64,000 nt of DNA from positions 14,683,724 through 14,747,723 of the forward strand of contig CM035806.1 of assembly GCA_020466095.1 (NCBI GenBank), read 5' to 3'. Positions within the stretch are counted from its first letter, which is position 1, and the number at the start of each line of letters is the position of its first letter. The notes beneath the pieces were generated by a model. That model made no database searches. It saw only the letters and a list, made by a program, of their open reading frames with translations, and was not told the origin of the DNA. Positions 9,531 to 21,816 of this stretch are shown piece after piece. Origin of the DNA: Chlorops oryzae. Its lineage: Eukaryota > Arthropoda > Insecta > Diptera > Chloropidae. The position numbers were made by a program, and so were the translations under genes.

Positions 9531-11100
9531 CTCATATACACAACAAAAGTTTTGAAGAATCCATTTTATGCTTACAATTTCATTCGTGATTACAAATTTT
9601 CAAAAATAACAAAACAAAATTAACCCTTTAACGACCATTGGAAAAATATAAAAAAAAAAATATCCATTTTATGTACTTTCATTCATGCTAAAAAATATCA
9701 AAAATTCAAATATATGGAAAAAATTAACCCTTTCACTACCATTGGGACAATATACCCAACAAAAGGTACAATTTAATTCGTGCTTAAAAATTTTCAAAAA
9801 TTCAAAAAGTAAAACAAAATTAACCCTTTCACTACCATTTCAAAAATGTGAAAAAAATAACCCTTTCACTACCATTGGGACAATAAGTATACCCAACAAA
9901 AGGTATAATTTAATTCGTGCTTACAAAATTTAAAAAATTCAAAAAATAACAAAACAAAATTAACCCTTTCACTACCATTGCAAAAATATATAAAAAATTA
10001 ATAATAATAAAGGATCCATTTTATGTACATACTTCCATTCTTGCTAAAAAAAAATATCAAAAATTCAAAAATATTTTTAAAAAATTAACCCTTTCACTAC
10101 CATTGGGACAATATACCCAGCAAAAGGTACAATTTAATTCGTGCTTACAAAATTTCAAAAAATAACAAAACAAAATTAACCCTTTCACTACCAGTGCAAA
10201 AATATATTTAAAAAAAATAATAATAAAAGATCCATTTTATGTACTTCCATTCTTGCTAAAAAAAAATATCAAAAATAAAAAAATATTTTTTTTAAATTAA
10301 CCCTTTCACTACCTTTAGAAAAAGACATAAAAAATAATAAACGATCCACTTCTATGTACATACTTTCATTCTTGCTCAAAAACCGCATTTGTAAGTGGGT
10401 ACTTTCTCAATTCCCACATGGCTTTTGAAACCATTTAGTACAAATGTAAAAAGTTTCCCTTCGGAAAAGGACAAAGTCAATGGGGAAACCTGGTGCTAAA
10501 AGGTAATTGTCAAAAAGTTATATAGTTTGATAGTGAAAGGGTTAAAGTGACTTGCTTTAAAATCGACTTTGTGCATCCATTCCAGATTGTAATCAGCATT
10601 AAACACACCGGAAAGCTCCAAAAATTTAATCGAATGAAATAATATTATACTTAACTACAAAATTTGTAGACAAATTATAGGAAAAGTCCTCAAAGGTGTA
10701 GGGGCTAAGTGGTCATGCGTCCACTAATTGAAACAATTGTATCTTGTTTAAAATTTCTAACTCCAATAACAAAGAGCGCCATTATATTAAAGCCTAGCCA
10801 AATGCACATGAATCAAATTACGCTATCACGCCCAATAACACAACTTTCACGCCAACATATGAGCATGTATGTATGTATGTATGTATGTATGTACATATGC
10901 GCATGCACAAACGAAGCATTGTCGCGTTATTATATTCTATTCGTTTTTGTTGTTTTTTTTTTTTTTTTGAATGTTTAATAGGAACCAACGAACCAAGCAA
11001 CCTGTTGCTAATTATGTACCATGTAGCGAGAGCAGTCATTCATATTATTAAATATTAATTATAATTTTGCGCTTAATAAATTTGAAATTTACATTACGCA

Positions 11101-11180
11101 ATGAAATGAAATGCAATGTAACGCAACGCAACGCAACGTAACGTAACGTACATAACGTAAAGTAATGTAACCTTATGTAA
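11101..11180 (+). repeat. Pentamer-periodic repeat (AACGC/AACGT)n
   Basis: Successive five-base steps read ATGAA, ATGCA, ACGCA, ACGTA with gradual drift, suggesting slippage and mutation of one pentamer. Confidence 0.75.
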
Positions 11181-14100
11181 TTTAACACAATAACGCCTCG
11201 TAATTACTGTTTTTGAGCCAATTAATAAGGAAACCTGTACGAAGGTGGGGGATTAAATATTCAAAATTTTATTTATAAATTAGATTTACTGTTGTTTTGT
11301 TTCGCGCTTTTCTTCTGAGCTGAGGAAAAGTGTAAAAAAAAAAATTGAATGAAAAGTAAGCGTTGCAAAACGCAAAGCGTAATTAGCAATTCAAATGCGA
11401 ATCCATGTATGTACGTGTGTGTGTGTGTTTCATGTCAATTATATTGCTCTAATTGTTTCTTCCATCGATTATTCAAATGCGTCAAGTGCAGATGGAATAC
11501 ATAAATCACTTTCAAGTAAAAACGTATACGTATGTATATTTCTATTGCTGAGAACGAAAAAAAAAAAAAATGTTTTTTTACAATCATAAAATATCTTCAA
11601 ACGCTTTGGTCCTTGTCTTGCTTTGCCTTGCCATGCTATGCCATTTCTTGCTGATTGACAACGTTCTTGATTTGTTCCAGTCAAGTCCAGTCCAGTCCGT
11701 TCAATTGATTCAATTAATTTGACTTAAATTTTCGTATAAATCGCTTTCGATCCAATTTGCCAGCTTGCTCTGGCTGCAGCTAAGCCAATCGCATTTAATT
11801 AATTTCAATTCTAAACTTCATGAGAAACAACTGAAATCTGCATCATTTGCATTGTAGAATCTGTTCTCAGTGATTATATTATTGTTTAATTGCATGTCAT
11901 CGGGTCGGTCGGTCGATGGGTTTCGATAAAATTGATTTCAAGTTTGCATTGGGGTTTTTATTTATTTTCTTTTTTTTTGTTTTTAATGTTGAAAATTTTT
12001 AAATGTGGCCTTCTTTATTACTTCGATCGTCACAAAGTTTGATTATTGTTTTTTTTTTCTTTTCTTTTTCATCATTCATTTAAATGTCTTTTCATAAAGG
12101 GACATGCATATTTTAAAGCTTTTTGATATTCATTCAACATGTTTTCATTTGCGACAATATTGCAGCAACTTTGCTTGCTTTTGAATTGTTAAATGATGAA
12201 GTAATGTTGCAGGCACAGTATTGAAGCTACTTGGGTGCAATATACATTATTTATACATGTTTATACAAACATATATCATGCAATTTTAAAATGAAAAAAT
12301 ATTGAATTCTTTTCTGGTCTTTACGTTTGTGTTTGCATATATTTACGTGCATGGATTTATGAATAATGAAATAGAAAATCTTATCGAAGTAAATAAAAAA
12401 AAAAAAAGGATTTTCTTTTAAGCTTTTAACGAGAATTTCATATTGAAATTTGTCCTTTTGGAGTTGCATCGAGCTTTTGCTCGGATTTAATGAATAATAA
12501 AAACAAAGCCATAAATCGTTTTTCGTTCAATAAGTTATTTACCTAACTGAATCGCTTAATCGGTTCAAAGTTTTATTGTTTTAAAAAACAATAGAGCTTT
12601 CTGGTTCATTTCAATATGAAATTTCCATCTTCAACATGTTGCTAGGCTTTCCAATTATTATTTTTCCTGCTATATTAAGTTAAGCTCTAGCATACATACA
12701 TACTGTCTTTTAATGTACATACGAAAAAGGTAAAATACGAAATAAATGTCAAAAAACCAGCCCAGAAAACTGTCTTAACAAACCAGAGCAAGTCTTTCAG
12801 GCTCGCTCTGATGGTGATAAGTAACACGCTATGACTAAATTTTTGGTTAAAAAGCAAAAAAAAAAAAAAGAGCAAAAATTGTTATGCAGACAATTGCAGG
12901 TAACAATGACAGGTAACTGAAACTAGTACTAGGACGACAACAGTGAAGCAACTTCACATAGTACAATAGAGCAGCAAAATTCATCATTCTTCGTTAGAGT
13001 GAAATTGTTTCGTTATAGGGATTTCCTATATTTTTAGACTTAAGTGTCGAAAATTGATTGGGAGGGGTTTTTTTTTGTTGTTGTTAATGCCTTTAAGTTC
13101 TCGTTTAAAGTAGTACTGACTGTTTTCACTAATGCAGATATGCATACAATGGCTCCACAATTGACATGACTGAACTAATTTTTCAACATGCTGCAATTGT
13201 GCCTATAGCTTTGTCGCCTACCCGTTTGCCGCTTTGAAAAGCCGTTCAGTACGTTGTTAAGTTGCTTTCTTCTACAATATCAATTCATTTTTGTTGTATT
13301 GTTTTTTTTTTTTTTTTAACATTTTACATTTTACATTTTTTTCCGCTGGTTTTTACTCAGACCAATTTTGTGTCAGACCCATGCAAGTTGCTTTCCGTAA
13401 TCGTGTATCCGCTGTTATTCGTAGACGACTGCGCTAAGACACTTGTCGTCGTTGGGGCTTGCATGCAACTTGCATGTTTCAAATATTTTCTTAACTCAAA
13501 TGAAATGAAAACAAACAAAAAAAAATATATATATAACAAAAGGGGGGAAAAAAATTTATTTTAAATGAAGCAAATACTACAACGTAAGACAAATGTTATT
13601 CAATGTGTTGCAATGTTACGTCGGGTCGCCGTTTGTGTGTGGTAAGGCAAGAATGTTGCGGGGTTTTTTTGTATTGATGTCCCTTTTTTGGGGTTTTCGT
13701 TTGAAGGGCCAGGTTGTTGCTCCGGTCCGTTCCATTCCGCTCCGTTCCGTTTACTTTACTTCAGTCATTTTAAATTCTGTGCTTCATTTGTGTTCAACCT
13801 GTGTACATACTGCTAACGATGCGTTCATTGTGTTTTTCTCTCCCACCAAAAATGTTGCAATTGAATCAATAGAAAAGAAAAAAAATATAAATAGTTTTTA
13901 GAGGGGGATTTTCTCGGATAATTTGAGGCTTATATGAGTGAGAATAGATGCCGTTAGTCTGGGTTCTCCATCAATATTTGCTCCTTCTGCTCGAGAAGTT
14001 GCCTTCCAATAACTTTCGATACTTTCGAAAATTAATGAAAATGAGAGAGAGAGAGAGAGAGGGAAAGAACTTTTGTCGATGTCATACAACTGAACGAACT

Positions 14101-15840
14101 ATTTACCTTTGAGGTAATGCGCTTCGAAATTTGTTCTGCTGTGTAAAAGAATGAATTCTTTATTTTATTTTTGTTCTTTTTTTTTTACTGTTTGAGTTTG
14201 ACTTAATGTTGACTTTCTTAACGCTCGAACTGCTTCCAGAATAATCTAAAAGATTACTGCATTATCAATTGTCAAAAGTTTGTGACGTAGTTATTAGTGG
14301 TTTCTTTTGTTGTTGCTGTTGTTGCACTATTTTAAAGTTGGTTTTCTTTTTCCTGATTTATTTATTTTATTTGTTTTATTTTTTTTTATTTTTTAAAATT
14401 CATTTTCAATTTGCTTTTTAAAATGTAATTAAGAAAATGAAAACCAAACTTACAGCTGCGCAACATTGTTTCCGCAACCAAAGCGTATATGTTTACCTGT
14501 GCTTTCTTAACTTTCCTCTCTCATGCTATTTACTTATTAATGCAATTAGCTGAAGTGCTACAGTTTTATGTCAACTTTCAGTAACTTTACAACGTTCTCT
14601 TATACACAAAAATATTCCAAAAAAAAAAAAAAAAAAATTTTATATAAAAGAGAAAAAAAAACCACTCGTTCGAGAGTATTCACCGTACGTAGGACGAGCT
14701 AGTTTTGCTAGCTTCATTTGTTGGCGAAAGCAAAAACAATGGGGAGAAACAAAGCCAGATAAGATTAGGCAAATTTGAAAAGGGTTTACAATGCAATCGT
14801 GATGATGACTTTATTTAAGAGCCATGCTTTAAATGAGTATATAAATATTTATAAAAGCTACCAGTCTCACATGTTTAACAACTTGGAGTCATTAACCCGA
14901 GAGTTTTTTTTATATTATTATTATGTTTTATTTTTTAATTGAAGACTAATTTTTACTTCTTACCTACATAAATAAATATGATTATGAACTGATTTGCGAT
15001 GCTGTTATAAGGATTAAAAGAGAATGCCGACCGGTCACAATTTAATTTTAAATCTAAAATTGAACTTGTTATATGCAAGTGATTCTGACAAGTAACATGC
15101 AAACGGGTTGGGAGATGGAGAGGAGAAAGAATTTAAAATATGTTCGAAAAATTCTTTGCTGAAAAGCGTTAAAATTGCACCAGCAGCGGCAGAGTAGAGT
15201 GTAGCATCAGAGTGTATAATAATGAAAAATGTTGTTTACTCTGGCTTGTCATAAATTTGCGAATGAAACCATTACTCATTTGTCAACATGTTGCTTATGC
15301 ACATTGAGGCACCTACCTAAAAAAAAACACCCATACGTGTGTATCGTGTATCGCATATAAGTATGCATGCGTATGATCATGGACTTTGTTAAGAGCGCTT
15401 TCTGCTCTAATTTTTGGCCATAAAAATAAAAGGCAAAGATATTGAGCAAGGAGCGCGCATAGGAGGAACACAAAAGTAAACATCCTGGCACGTAGTTTAT
15501 TGTAGAGCAAACGACAGTACACCGCAATGTTATATGTGGCTGCGGCCGCCTAACATCATGTGTCATAAGCGTCAAATGTGTCAACTCGTCGTAAACTCGG
15601 TATTCGAATGTGCATGTGTGTATTTGTATGCGTGTGCGTGTGTGCCGGTGTGCGTTTGTGTGCGTGTAAAGTGAAATGAACGCAATCGATGTTGATGACA
15701 TGATCTTCTTCGTCGAGTGCTGTGCGCGTTTGGAGAGAGTTCATCGAGGAAGCTCTAAAAGTCTAAAGTTAAAACATACTGAGTGGGATTTCATTGCGTT
15801 TTATTCTTTTTGATGATGGGAAAACAAGCTCTTTGGGCGC

Positions 15841-15906
15841 TGGGTGGCTTTGGTGGCTTGGTGGCTCGATGGTTTGGTGGTTTGGTTTGGTTTGGTGATT
15901 TGGTGG
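15841..15906 (+). repeat. G/T-rich cryptic repeat (GGTTTGGTGGCT-like)
   Basis: Units of TTTGG, TGGTGG and TGGCT repeat irregularly for about 65 bp. Confidence 0.7.
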
Positions 15907-16199
15907 CATGAGTAGAGTTTGGCTGAAACCTTGATGCATGGTTATAAAAATTCCTGTTTGCTTGCATTCCCATTCACATTCGCAATTGCATTGGCCATTA
16001 TAAGAACGCTAGTAAAGTCCACTCGGCAACATCATCGTTTTTGTCATCGTTGTCAACATGCGAACAAGATTCTTGTTGGTGGTGTTTGGTTAGTTCGAAT
16101 CTCTTGTTCGAAAGTGTGACAATAATCCTAACTGATGTGCTGAGAAAAATTTGTCTCGGACCTTGTGTGGCAATAACTATTGCTGTGCTCCTTTTTCAA

Positions 16200-16200
<1 letters not shown>

Positions 16201-16231
<31 letters not shown>
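16201..16231 (+). repeat. Poly(A) run, 31 bases
   Basis: Uninterrupted A homopolymer 50 bp before the CT tract. Confidence 0.9.
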
Positions 16232-16234
<3 letters not shown>

Positions 16235-16280
16235 CGCATCATAAAAAAAGAAATGTATTTTTCTATGGTGGGTAAAGAAT

Positions 16281-16984
16281 TTTTTCTCTTTCTCTCTTTC
16301 TCTCTTTCTCTCTTTCTCTCTTTTCTCTCTTTTCTCTCTTTTCTCTCTCTCTCTCTCTTTTCTCTCTCTTCTCTCTCTCTCTCTCTCTCTCTTTTATCTC
16401 TCTCTATCTTTCTCTTTTCTCTCTCTCTCTTTCTCTTCTCTCTCTCTCTCTCTTTTCTCTTCTCTCTCTCTCTTTTTTCTCTATCTTTCTCTCTCTCTTT
16501 CTCTCTCTCTTCTTTCTCTCTCTCTTTCTCTTTGCTCTCTCTTTCTCTCTCTCTCTTTCTCTTTTCTATTTTCTCTTTTCTCTCTCTCTCTCTTCTCTTT
16601 TCTCTTTTCTCTCTCTCTCTCTCTTTTCTCTTTTCTCTTTTCTCTCTCTCTCTTCTCTTTTCTCTTTTCTCTCTCTCTTTCTCTTCTCTCTCTCTCTCCC
16701 TCTCTTTCTCTTCTCTCTCTCTCTCTTTCTCTCTCTCTCTCCCCTCCCTCTCTCTCTCTCTCTCTCTCCCCTCCCTCTCTCTCTCTCTCTTTCTCCCTCC
16801 TCTCTCCCTCTCTCTTTCTCCCTCCTCTCTCCCTCTCTCTCCCTCTCTCTCCCTCTCTCTTTCTCCCTCTCTCTTTCTCCCTCCTCTCTCCCTCTCACTC
16901 CCTCTCCTTCTTTCTTTCTCCCTCTCTCTCCCACGCTCTCCCTCTCTCTATCCCTCTCTATCCCTCTCTGTCTCTCTTTTTTTT
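16281..16984 (+). repeat. Polypyrimidine (CT)n tract, about 700 bp
   Basis: The + strand is nearly all C and T. It changes from TTTCTCTC units at the left to CCCTCTCTC units at the right. Open frames through it on both strands are repeats of Ser-Leu-Phe or Arg-Glu and are not genes. On the - strand it gives dense GAGAG, the core bound by GAGA factor in flies. Confidence 0.9.
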
Positions 16985-17779
16985 ATGCAAAACTGGAAAG
17001 TCGTAAGGTGTGTTCTGTTTTTTTTAATATGGATGGAATAGAATCGGTGATAGAAATTTTCACACATTTCAATTAATTTCTATTAATTAATTTTCCATTT
17101 ACAACTCAATCTGCAACCTGGATGGAGGTCACAGTTCGGAATTTCTTTCATTTCCGTATCGAATTGTGTGGTGGCGAATCAAAGAAAGAGCACACAATGA
17201 GTTTCCATGATTAATTCATTTCGATTTATCTTCTATGAGTTTTAATTTTGAATTTTCATCGAAGCCGTGCCTTTAGATGGTAGTATGTAGTAGTGGTAGT
17301 AGTAGACCCCATGGCATGGTACAACGGCGCTGTCATGGTTAACAAAAGGTCGAAAAAAGAAAGAAAGAAAACATTTCAAATCGCAGCTTCTCCCATTCTA
17401 ATTACTCTAGCTTCTTCTTATCAGCTTCCCTTTATATTCAATTCAAATCATTTCAAAACATTTTTATTCAATTCTCACTCTCTCACTCACTTCTCTAGTT
17501 CTCTCTCTTTCTCTTTCCCTTGTTTTCTCTTACTTATTTTTACGTGTGTCAAATTTCTCCGCTGATCCAATGATAAATCGGTTTTCAAAATCCATGCTGC
17601 GCGTGATCGAAACATCAGGATTTACCCCCCTCTGCATCAGTTCAATGTAAGGAGGCAGAAGAGTCAAGATCAAATGTGCTATGATGATCGGTTATTCGGT
17701 TTGAAAATGATTTTTTGTCTTTTTCAATTCAATTCAATTCAAATCAAATCAATTTAGTTTTAATAGTTTAATTTGCAAA

Positions 17780-17797
17780 AATGTTGCTAGCAACATT
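17780..17797. repeat. Perfect 18-bp palindrome
   Basis: AATGTTGCTAGCAACATT is its own reverse complement. TGTTGC words recur in the window (1943, 12205, 34760), so this may be a relic of a dispersed repeat. Confidence 0.85.
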
Positions 17798-17862
17798 GTA
17801 TATGGCGGCTGCGAATGAGAGAGAGCGTCCCTTGTCAATACAAATCGATTGAAAATAGCAAG

Positions 17863-17897
17863 CAAGGAGTATTTAAACTAGCTTTAAATACTCTTTG
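17863..17897. repeat. Inverted repeat, 15-bp arms
   Basis: CAAGGAGTATTTAAA and TTTAAATACTCTTTG are complements with one mismatch around a 5-base loop. They share AGAGTATT with the palindrome at 9499. Confidence 0.85.
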
Positions 17898-18179
17898 TAG
17901 CAAGCATTGATCTATGAAACAATCATCCAAAGACCACCACGTCATATAAATCGATCTATAATAATAAAAGACCATCGAAGAGTATGCCTACAAATAATCA
18001 AATAATAGGCAAAATAAATAATTAATTTTTTTTTTTCTTTCTTTCAAATTGAACATTTTCAATTTGGGCCACACTGAAATGTTGCCAAGTCAGTCAATTT
18101 TCAAAAAATATTTTTATATAAAAAAATTTTTTTTTTTTGCCAGCTGAAAAAAGTTGCAGTCGGATGCATTTTTTTCTTT

Positions 18180-18556
18180 TTCTCCTTTTATTTCCCACTG
18201 ACGAATTACAGTCGGCCCCTAACCGTCATCATTAAGATCGCCAGCATTATCAGCGCACCACAAGCTGACGGACACTGGACCGTGCCTTTACGGAAAAAGA
18301 AAATCTAGAGTAAAAGTACTCAGCTTTCTTTCAAGAAAGAAACCAATACAAAACATAATAAAAAAAAAACAAAAAGTAGGAAGAAAAAGAAGGAAGAAGG
18401 AAAAAAGACTAAAGGCGAAAAACCAAGACAAAAGTTTGAGACCAATTAATCAGTTTTTTGGAGCAAATTATTTGAGAGCACAACAGTATTCACCACAAAA
18501 ATAAACTCCGTAAACTCTTAGCTTAAGACAGAAGTAGATGTTGCGCAAAGGTGAGG
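18180..18556 (+). other. Possible 5' leader ending at a splice donor
   Basis: This stretch has higher GC in its first half (the GCCAGCATTATCAGCGC area) and then an A-rich leader-like run. It ends in GCGCAAAGGTGAGG, where AAAG/GTGAGG at about 18550 would be a good splice donor just after an ATG at 18538. There is no clear TATA or initiator. The open frame continues into a GAG-repeat and is not convincing. Confidence 0.12.
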
Positions 18557-21329
18557 AGGAGGAGGAGGAGCAGGAGCAGGCGAAGGCGAAAAGAAGTCAT
18601 GATTGGAAAATTATTATCGCACGGCATGTGGTTTTCATATTACATGGGATGAGGTGTCAAAGTTGGTGCTTTAGTTTTTTAAACGGTGGTCGTGGGTCAT
18701 TTTTCAAAAGAAAAGAAAAAAATTTTGTTTTGTTTTGCTTTGTTCGTCTGCTCAACATTCTTCGCCGCAACAAAGTTCATTCGAAATCATTTGTAACATT
18801 TTGATTTTTATGTGTTCGCAGGTGATGTTTTTTTTAGCACCTTTTTATTCATTTTTTTTTTTTTGTTATATTCGTCTGAAAGTGTTCTAGAACATGAAAT
18901 TGGCCGGCAACCTTTTCAACTGATGACTTTCAGAAATCATTTTTCACCACGCTTTCTTTCATTCTTTACGTAATGAAATTGTCGGAAGAACGAATATGAT
19001 GAATATAACCGAGAAGGCCTACGCACGACCTATTATGCGATGAGAGGAAATGTTGAAACTACATCCACCGTGATGACTTCGAACTTTGAGCTTATTATGC
19101 GAAAAAGAAAAACAATTAATTTATTCCTTTCAATCGAATTTTGGTATCCCACAGCGTTGCATGCGTTGTTATTAAATCAAAAACAAAAAAAAAAAAAAAC
19201 AAAAAATGGAGCATCTTATGCATTCGGAATTGCATTCGCAATCGCATTCGATTCCATTCATTAAATGCGTTCAGCCAGAGCAGCGTTGAGAACTGCTTCG
19301 GACCTCCCTCGCCAGCTCACTCAATCGCACACACGGACACACTCGCTCCCATCCAGTCGATGGTACTTTTGCACGCACATATTTCAAACGGAAAGTGCAC
19401 TCGAAGTCTCTCAATGCACGATTGCCGCAACGATTTTCAATGAAATGCTTCATTCGAAATCACTGAAAATCAATGAATAATTAAGAAATTTGTCGCTGGC
19501 CGACGTTACGTTGCTCGATGCAGCTACCACCAACGCTCCTCGTCGTCGTCGTTGTAGTCATCGTTGCCAACGCTCATTAAGGCTGTAATTGTTTTTGAAG
19601 TTGCCTTCTGCCTGCTGCATGCTGCATGCTACCCGCTGCAATACTGCGCTCAACATTCTTAACACACTTAACGCACTCAGCGCAGTCCAATTAGGCGACA
19701 CCTTGCAACACTTGAAATCAACGCATATTTTCGGTTTGACGCAATCGTCGCAAGTAATGGCGAAAATAGTGGCTCGCATTGACGTTGTGTGTGTGTGTGT
19801 CCCTAAGGGATGCAATCTAAGAGTCGAATAGTCGAGCACAACAATTCGTCACTTCAGAACAGGCAGCAATTGTTTAGATGCATTCACAAACATGAAAAAA
19901 AAAATCGGATTCATGCCTCATGCAACATTTGTTTGGATGCATCAAATGAAATGCTGCTGAAATTTTAAATCGTTTCAACCCAAGTTTTTTATTGAAATTT
20001 TCAGTTAATAAGAAGTATCGCTGGAATGATGGAACATTTAAGTATTTCGACGTTTAGCTGCTGGTGATGATGATGACGACGACGATGCTGCTGCTGGAGG
20101 CTTTGGTTTCAACCCTCGTAATTCCTGGAGCGGCAATCATCTTAAGAATCACTCAATCGCGGCTTCTTCTCTTGTTCGGAGTTGAGTACGTGCATTTTTG
20201 ATTTGTTTTGTTTTTTTTTTCTTTTCATTCCTTTTATGGAAATTAAGATCACACAGCATTTATTTGTTTATCAATTGTTTCTCGTACGTTTCATTCTATA
20301 TATTCAATGTCGCACGCAACATGTTCTCCATATACATGCATTTTTGTGTGTACTTAATCTGGTGACTGGTGGCGGCTGCTGGTTGATTGCATTCTAAGTA
20401 TAGTTTCTTTGCAGGTTGAAGGGGTGTTGTACAGGCTTACGATTCCAATTGTATAAATATTTAAAGTGAATTTATTTTTCCTTAAAACATAACCGTAACA
20501 AATTCTTTTGAAAAACAAAGCAATAAATAAACATTGCTCGGACTCAAAAGGTCGTGACCCTTGAACAGTCTGTTTAAATTTTCTCTTTATATTTATTTTT
20601 TATTTTTTGTATTCAATATTACCTATAAATATCTGAATTTTGTGGAAAATTTGAAAGCCTTAAAAAAGTAAAAAAAAATAAAGTTATTTTTTCCAATTTC
20701 AATGTCGAACAATTTTTTGGTTTTACTCTGCCCCCGTTTTCGAAGCTAGGAAAGCTCCAATTAAATTTTTTTTTTTTTTTAAAGTTGTTTAATCAAATGC
20801 CTGTAACTATAAATCATGGTTTTCGAAAGTTATTTGTTGCATTTAATACCTACACAAACATTTTTGTTTTATTATTTTTTTTTTTATAAAAATGAGAAAA
20901 ACTCTTAAACAAATATCAGCCGCAAGTACATAACGATTTGATGTTTGCATAATTAACGAAACATTTAATTAATGTGATTGGTTTTACAATTTTTTAAAAT
21001 ATTTTTTTAAGTTTAGTTTTTATTTATTTATCTATGTTTTTTTGCTTTGGTGCACATGGGACATGTACATGGGGTACTGATTGTAGACCTATGTATGTAT
21101 GTATGTATAATTATCGCACGTTTGTTGTCAGCTACGATCGTACGCTGCATAGAAAAGTTGTCAATATGTAATATGAATAGCCTACTTTAGATATTTATTT
21201 AATGACACTTGCTTGTTGCTGCTTGATTCACGCTTCTCAGTTTCAAGTTTATTCATTCCAAGATCATTCAAATTTAGGCCTTTGAGAGCGGAAACCTCTT
21301 AAATAATGATAAAATTTCTAAACGAAACA

Positions 21330-21720
21330 TATCGTCGGATTTAAGTGTAAACCTGCTAAGTCCACTTTCAACCGATTTCGACTTTTCGATGTCATTCGAT
21401 AGAAAAAAGCACACTGCATCGTCAGGCAAAAAAATTTATTTTTCATTTCAAATTTTAAATACGGAAAAATTGGGTAATGAGTAAAACTGCTAAGTCCAAC
21501 TGTGGTCAAAGTTCACAGCTAACACCAACAAGTGACTCCAAGTAGAGTTTGTATGGTGCACAGAATCGAATTTAGAGGAGACTTCATATAGGAACAAAAT
21601 AAACCATCCATATTTTGGGTCTCCTTCCCTACTTTGAAGTCCTGAAAAAAAGTGTTTTTTATTTACCCTGTAAAGTTTTGAAATTGTTAGTTAGCAGGTT
21701 TACACTTTAAGCCGACGATA
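21330..21720. mobile_element. TA-flanked MITE, about 390 bp
   Basis: The inverted ends share TCGTCGG and then AAGTGTAAACCTGCTAA with few mismatches over about 29 bp (21332-21360 and 21691-21718). TA dinucleotides flank both ends (21330-21331 and 21719-21720), as in Tc1/mariner-type insertions. CTGCTAAGTCCA occurs again inside at about 21487. It has no transposase. Confidence 0.75.
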
Positions 21721-21816
21721 TAGAATTCGATGGAACGTATAAAAATTGCTTTCCAGGATGCTGGCTAACTTATTAATTAAGAATTCTTTCTCTGTTATCT
21801 TTGCCAAGGCACATTC

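Larger units (their letters stand above)
9213..10545. mobile_element. piggyBac-like modular array of TTAA-CCCTTTCACTACC units
   Basis: The motif TTAACCCTTTCACTACC, or a close form, starts units at about 9213, 9621, 9725, 9820, 9858, 9960, 10085, 10176 and 10297. Two unit types alternate. Type A (91-102 bp) continues GGGACAATATACCCAACAAA. Type B (104-125 bp) continues with AAAAATAT and CCATTTTATGTAC. From 9858 the order is A-B-A-B with a dimer period of about 212-227 bp. The right end is the reverse complement, GATAGTGAAAGGGTTAA, ending at TTAA 10542-10545. TTAA targets and CCC starts are the mark of piggyBac-type elements. No transposase is present. The first unit is interrupted by another small element. 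Confidence 0.65.
10546..16200. other. No gene seen; AT-rich DNA with cryptic simple repeats
   Basis: The open frames are short and dominated by A/T runs. Simple repeats: (ATGT)n at 10865-10892, pentamer-periodic AACGC/AACGT at 11101-11180, (GA)n at 14043-14060, GT-rich 15600-15666, and a TTGG/TGG-rich stretch at 15841-15906. I see no exon, RNA gene or clear mobile-element end. Confidence 0.5.
16985..21328. other. No secure gene; AT-rich DNA
   Basis: No protein frame stands out. Two palindromes are noted separately (17780-17797 and 17863-17897). A possible leader-like stretch with a splice donor lies at 18180-18556. CGT/GAT trinucleotide clusters occur near 19537-19555 and 20065-20095. Otherwise there are A/T runs and short frames only. 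Confidence 0.5.

Noticed and set aside
16151..17041. 296-codon open frame
   Set aside because: Translation of the (CT)n tract: nearly all Ser, Leu and Phe. No domain; all phases and the opposite strand are also open.
18110..18165. Core promoter (TATATAAA with downstream GCAGTCGG)
   Set aside because: The distance between TATA and the possible initiator is over 40 bp, too long, and AT-rich DNA gives many such matches.
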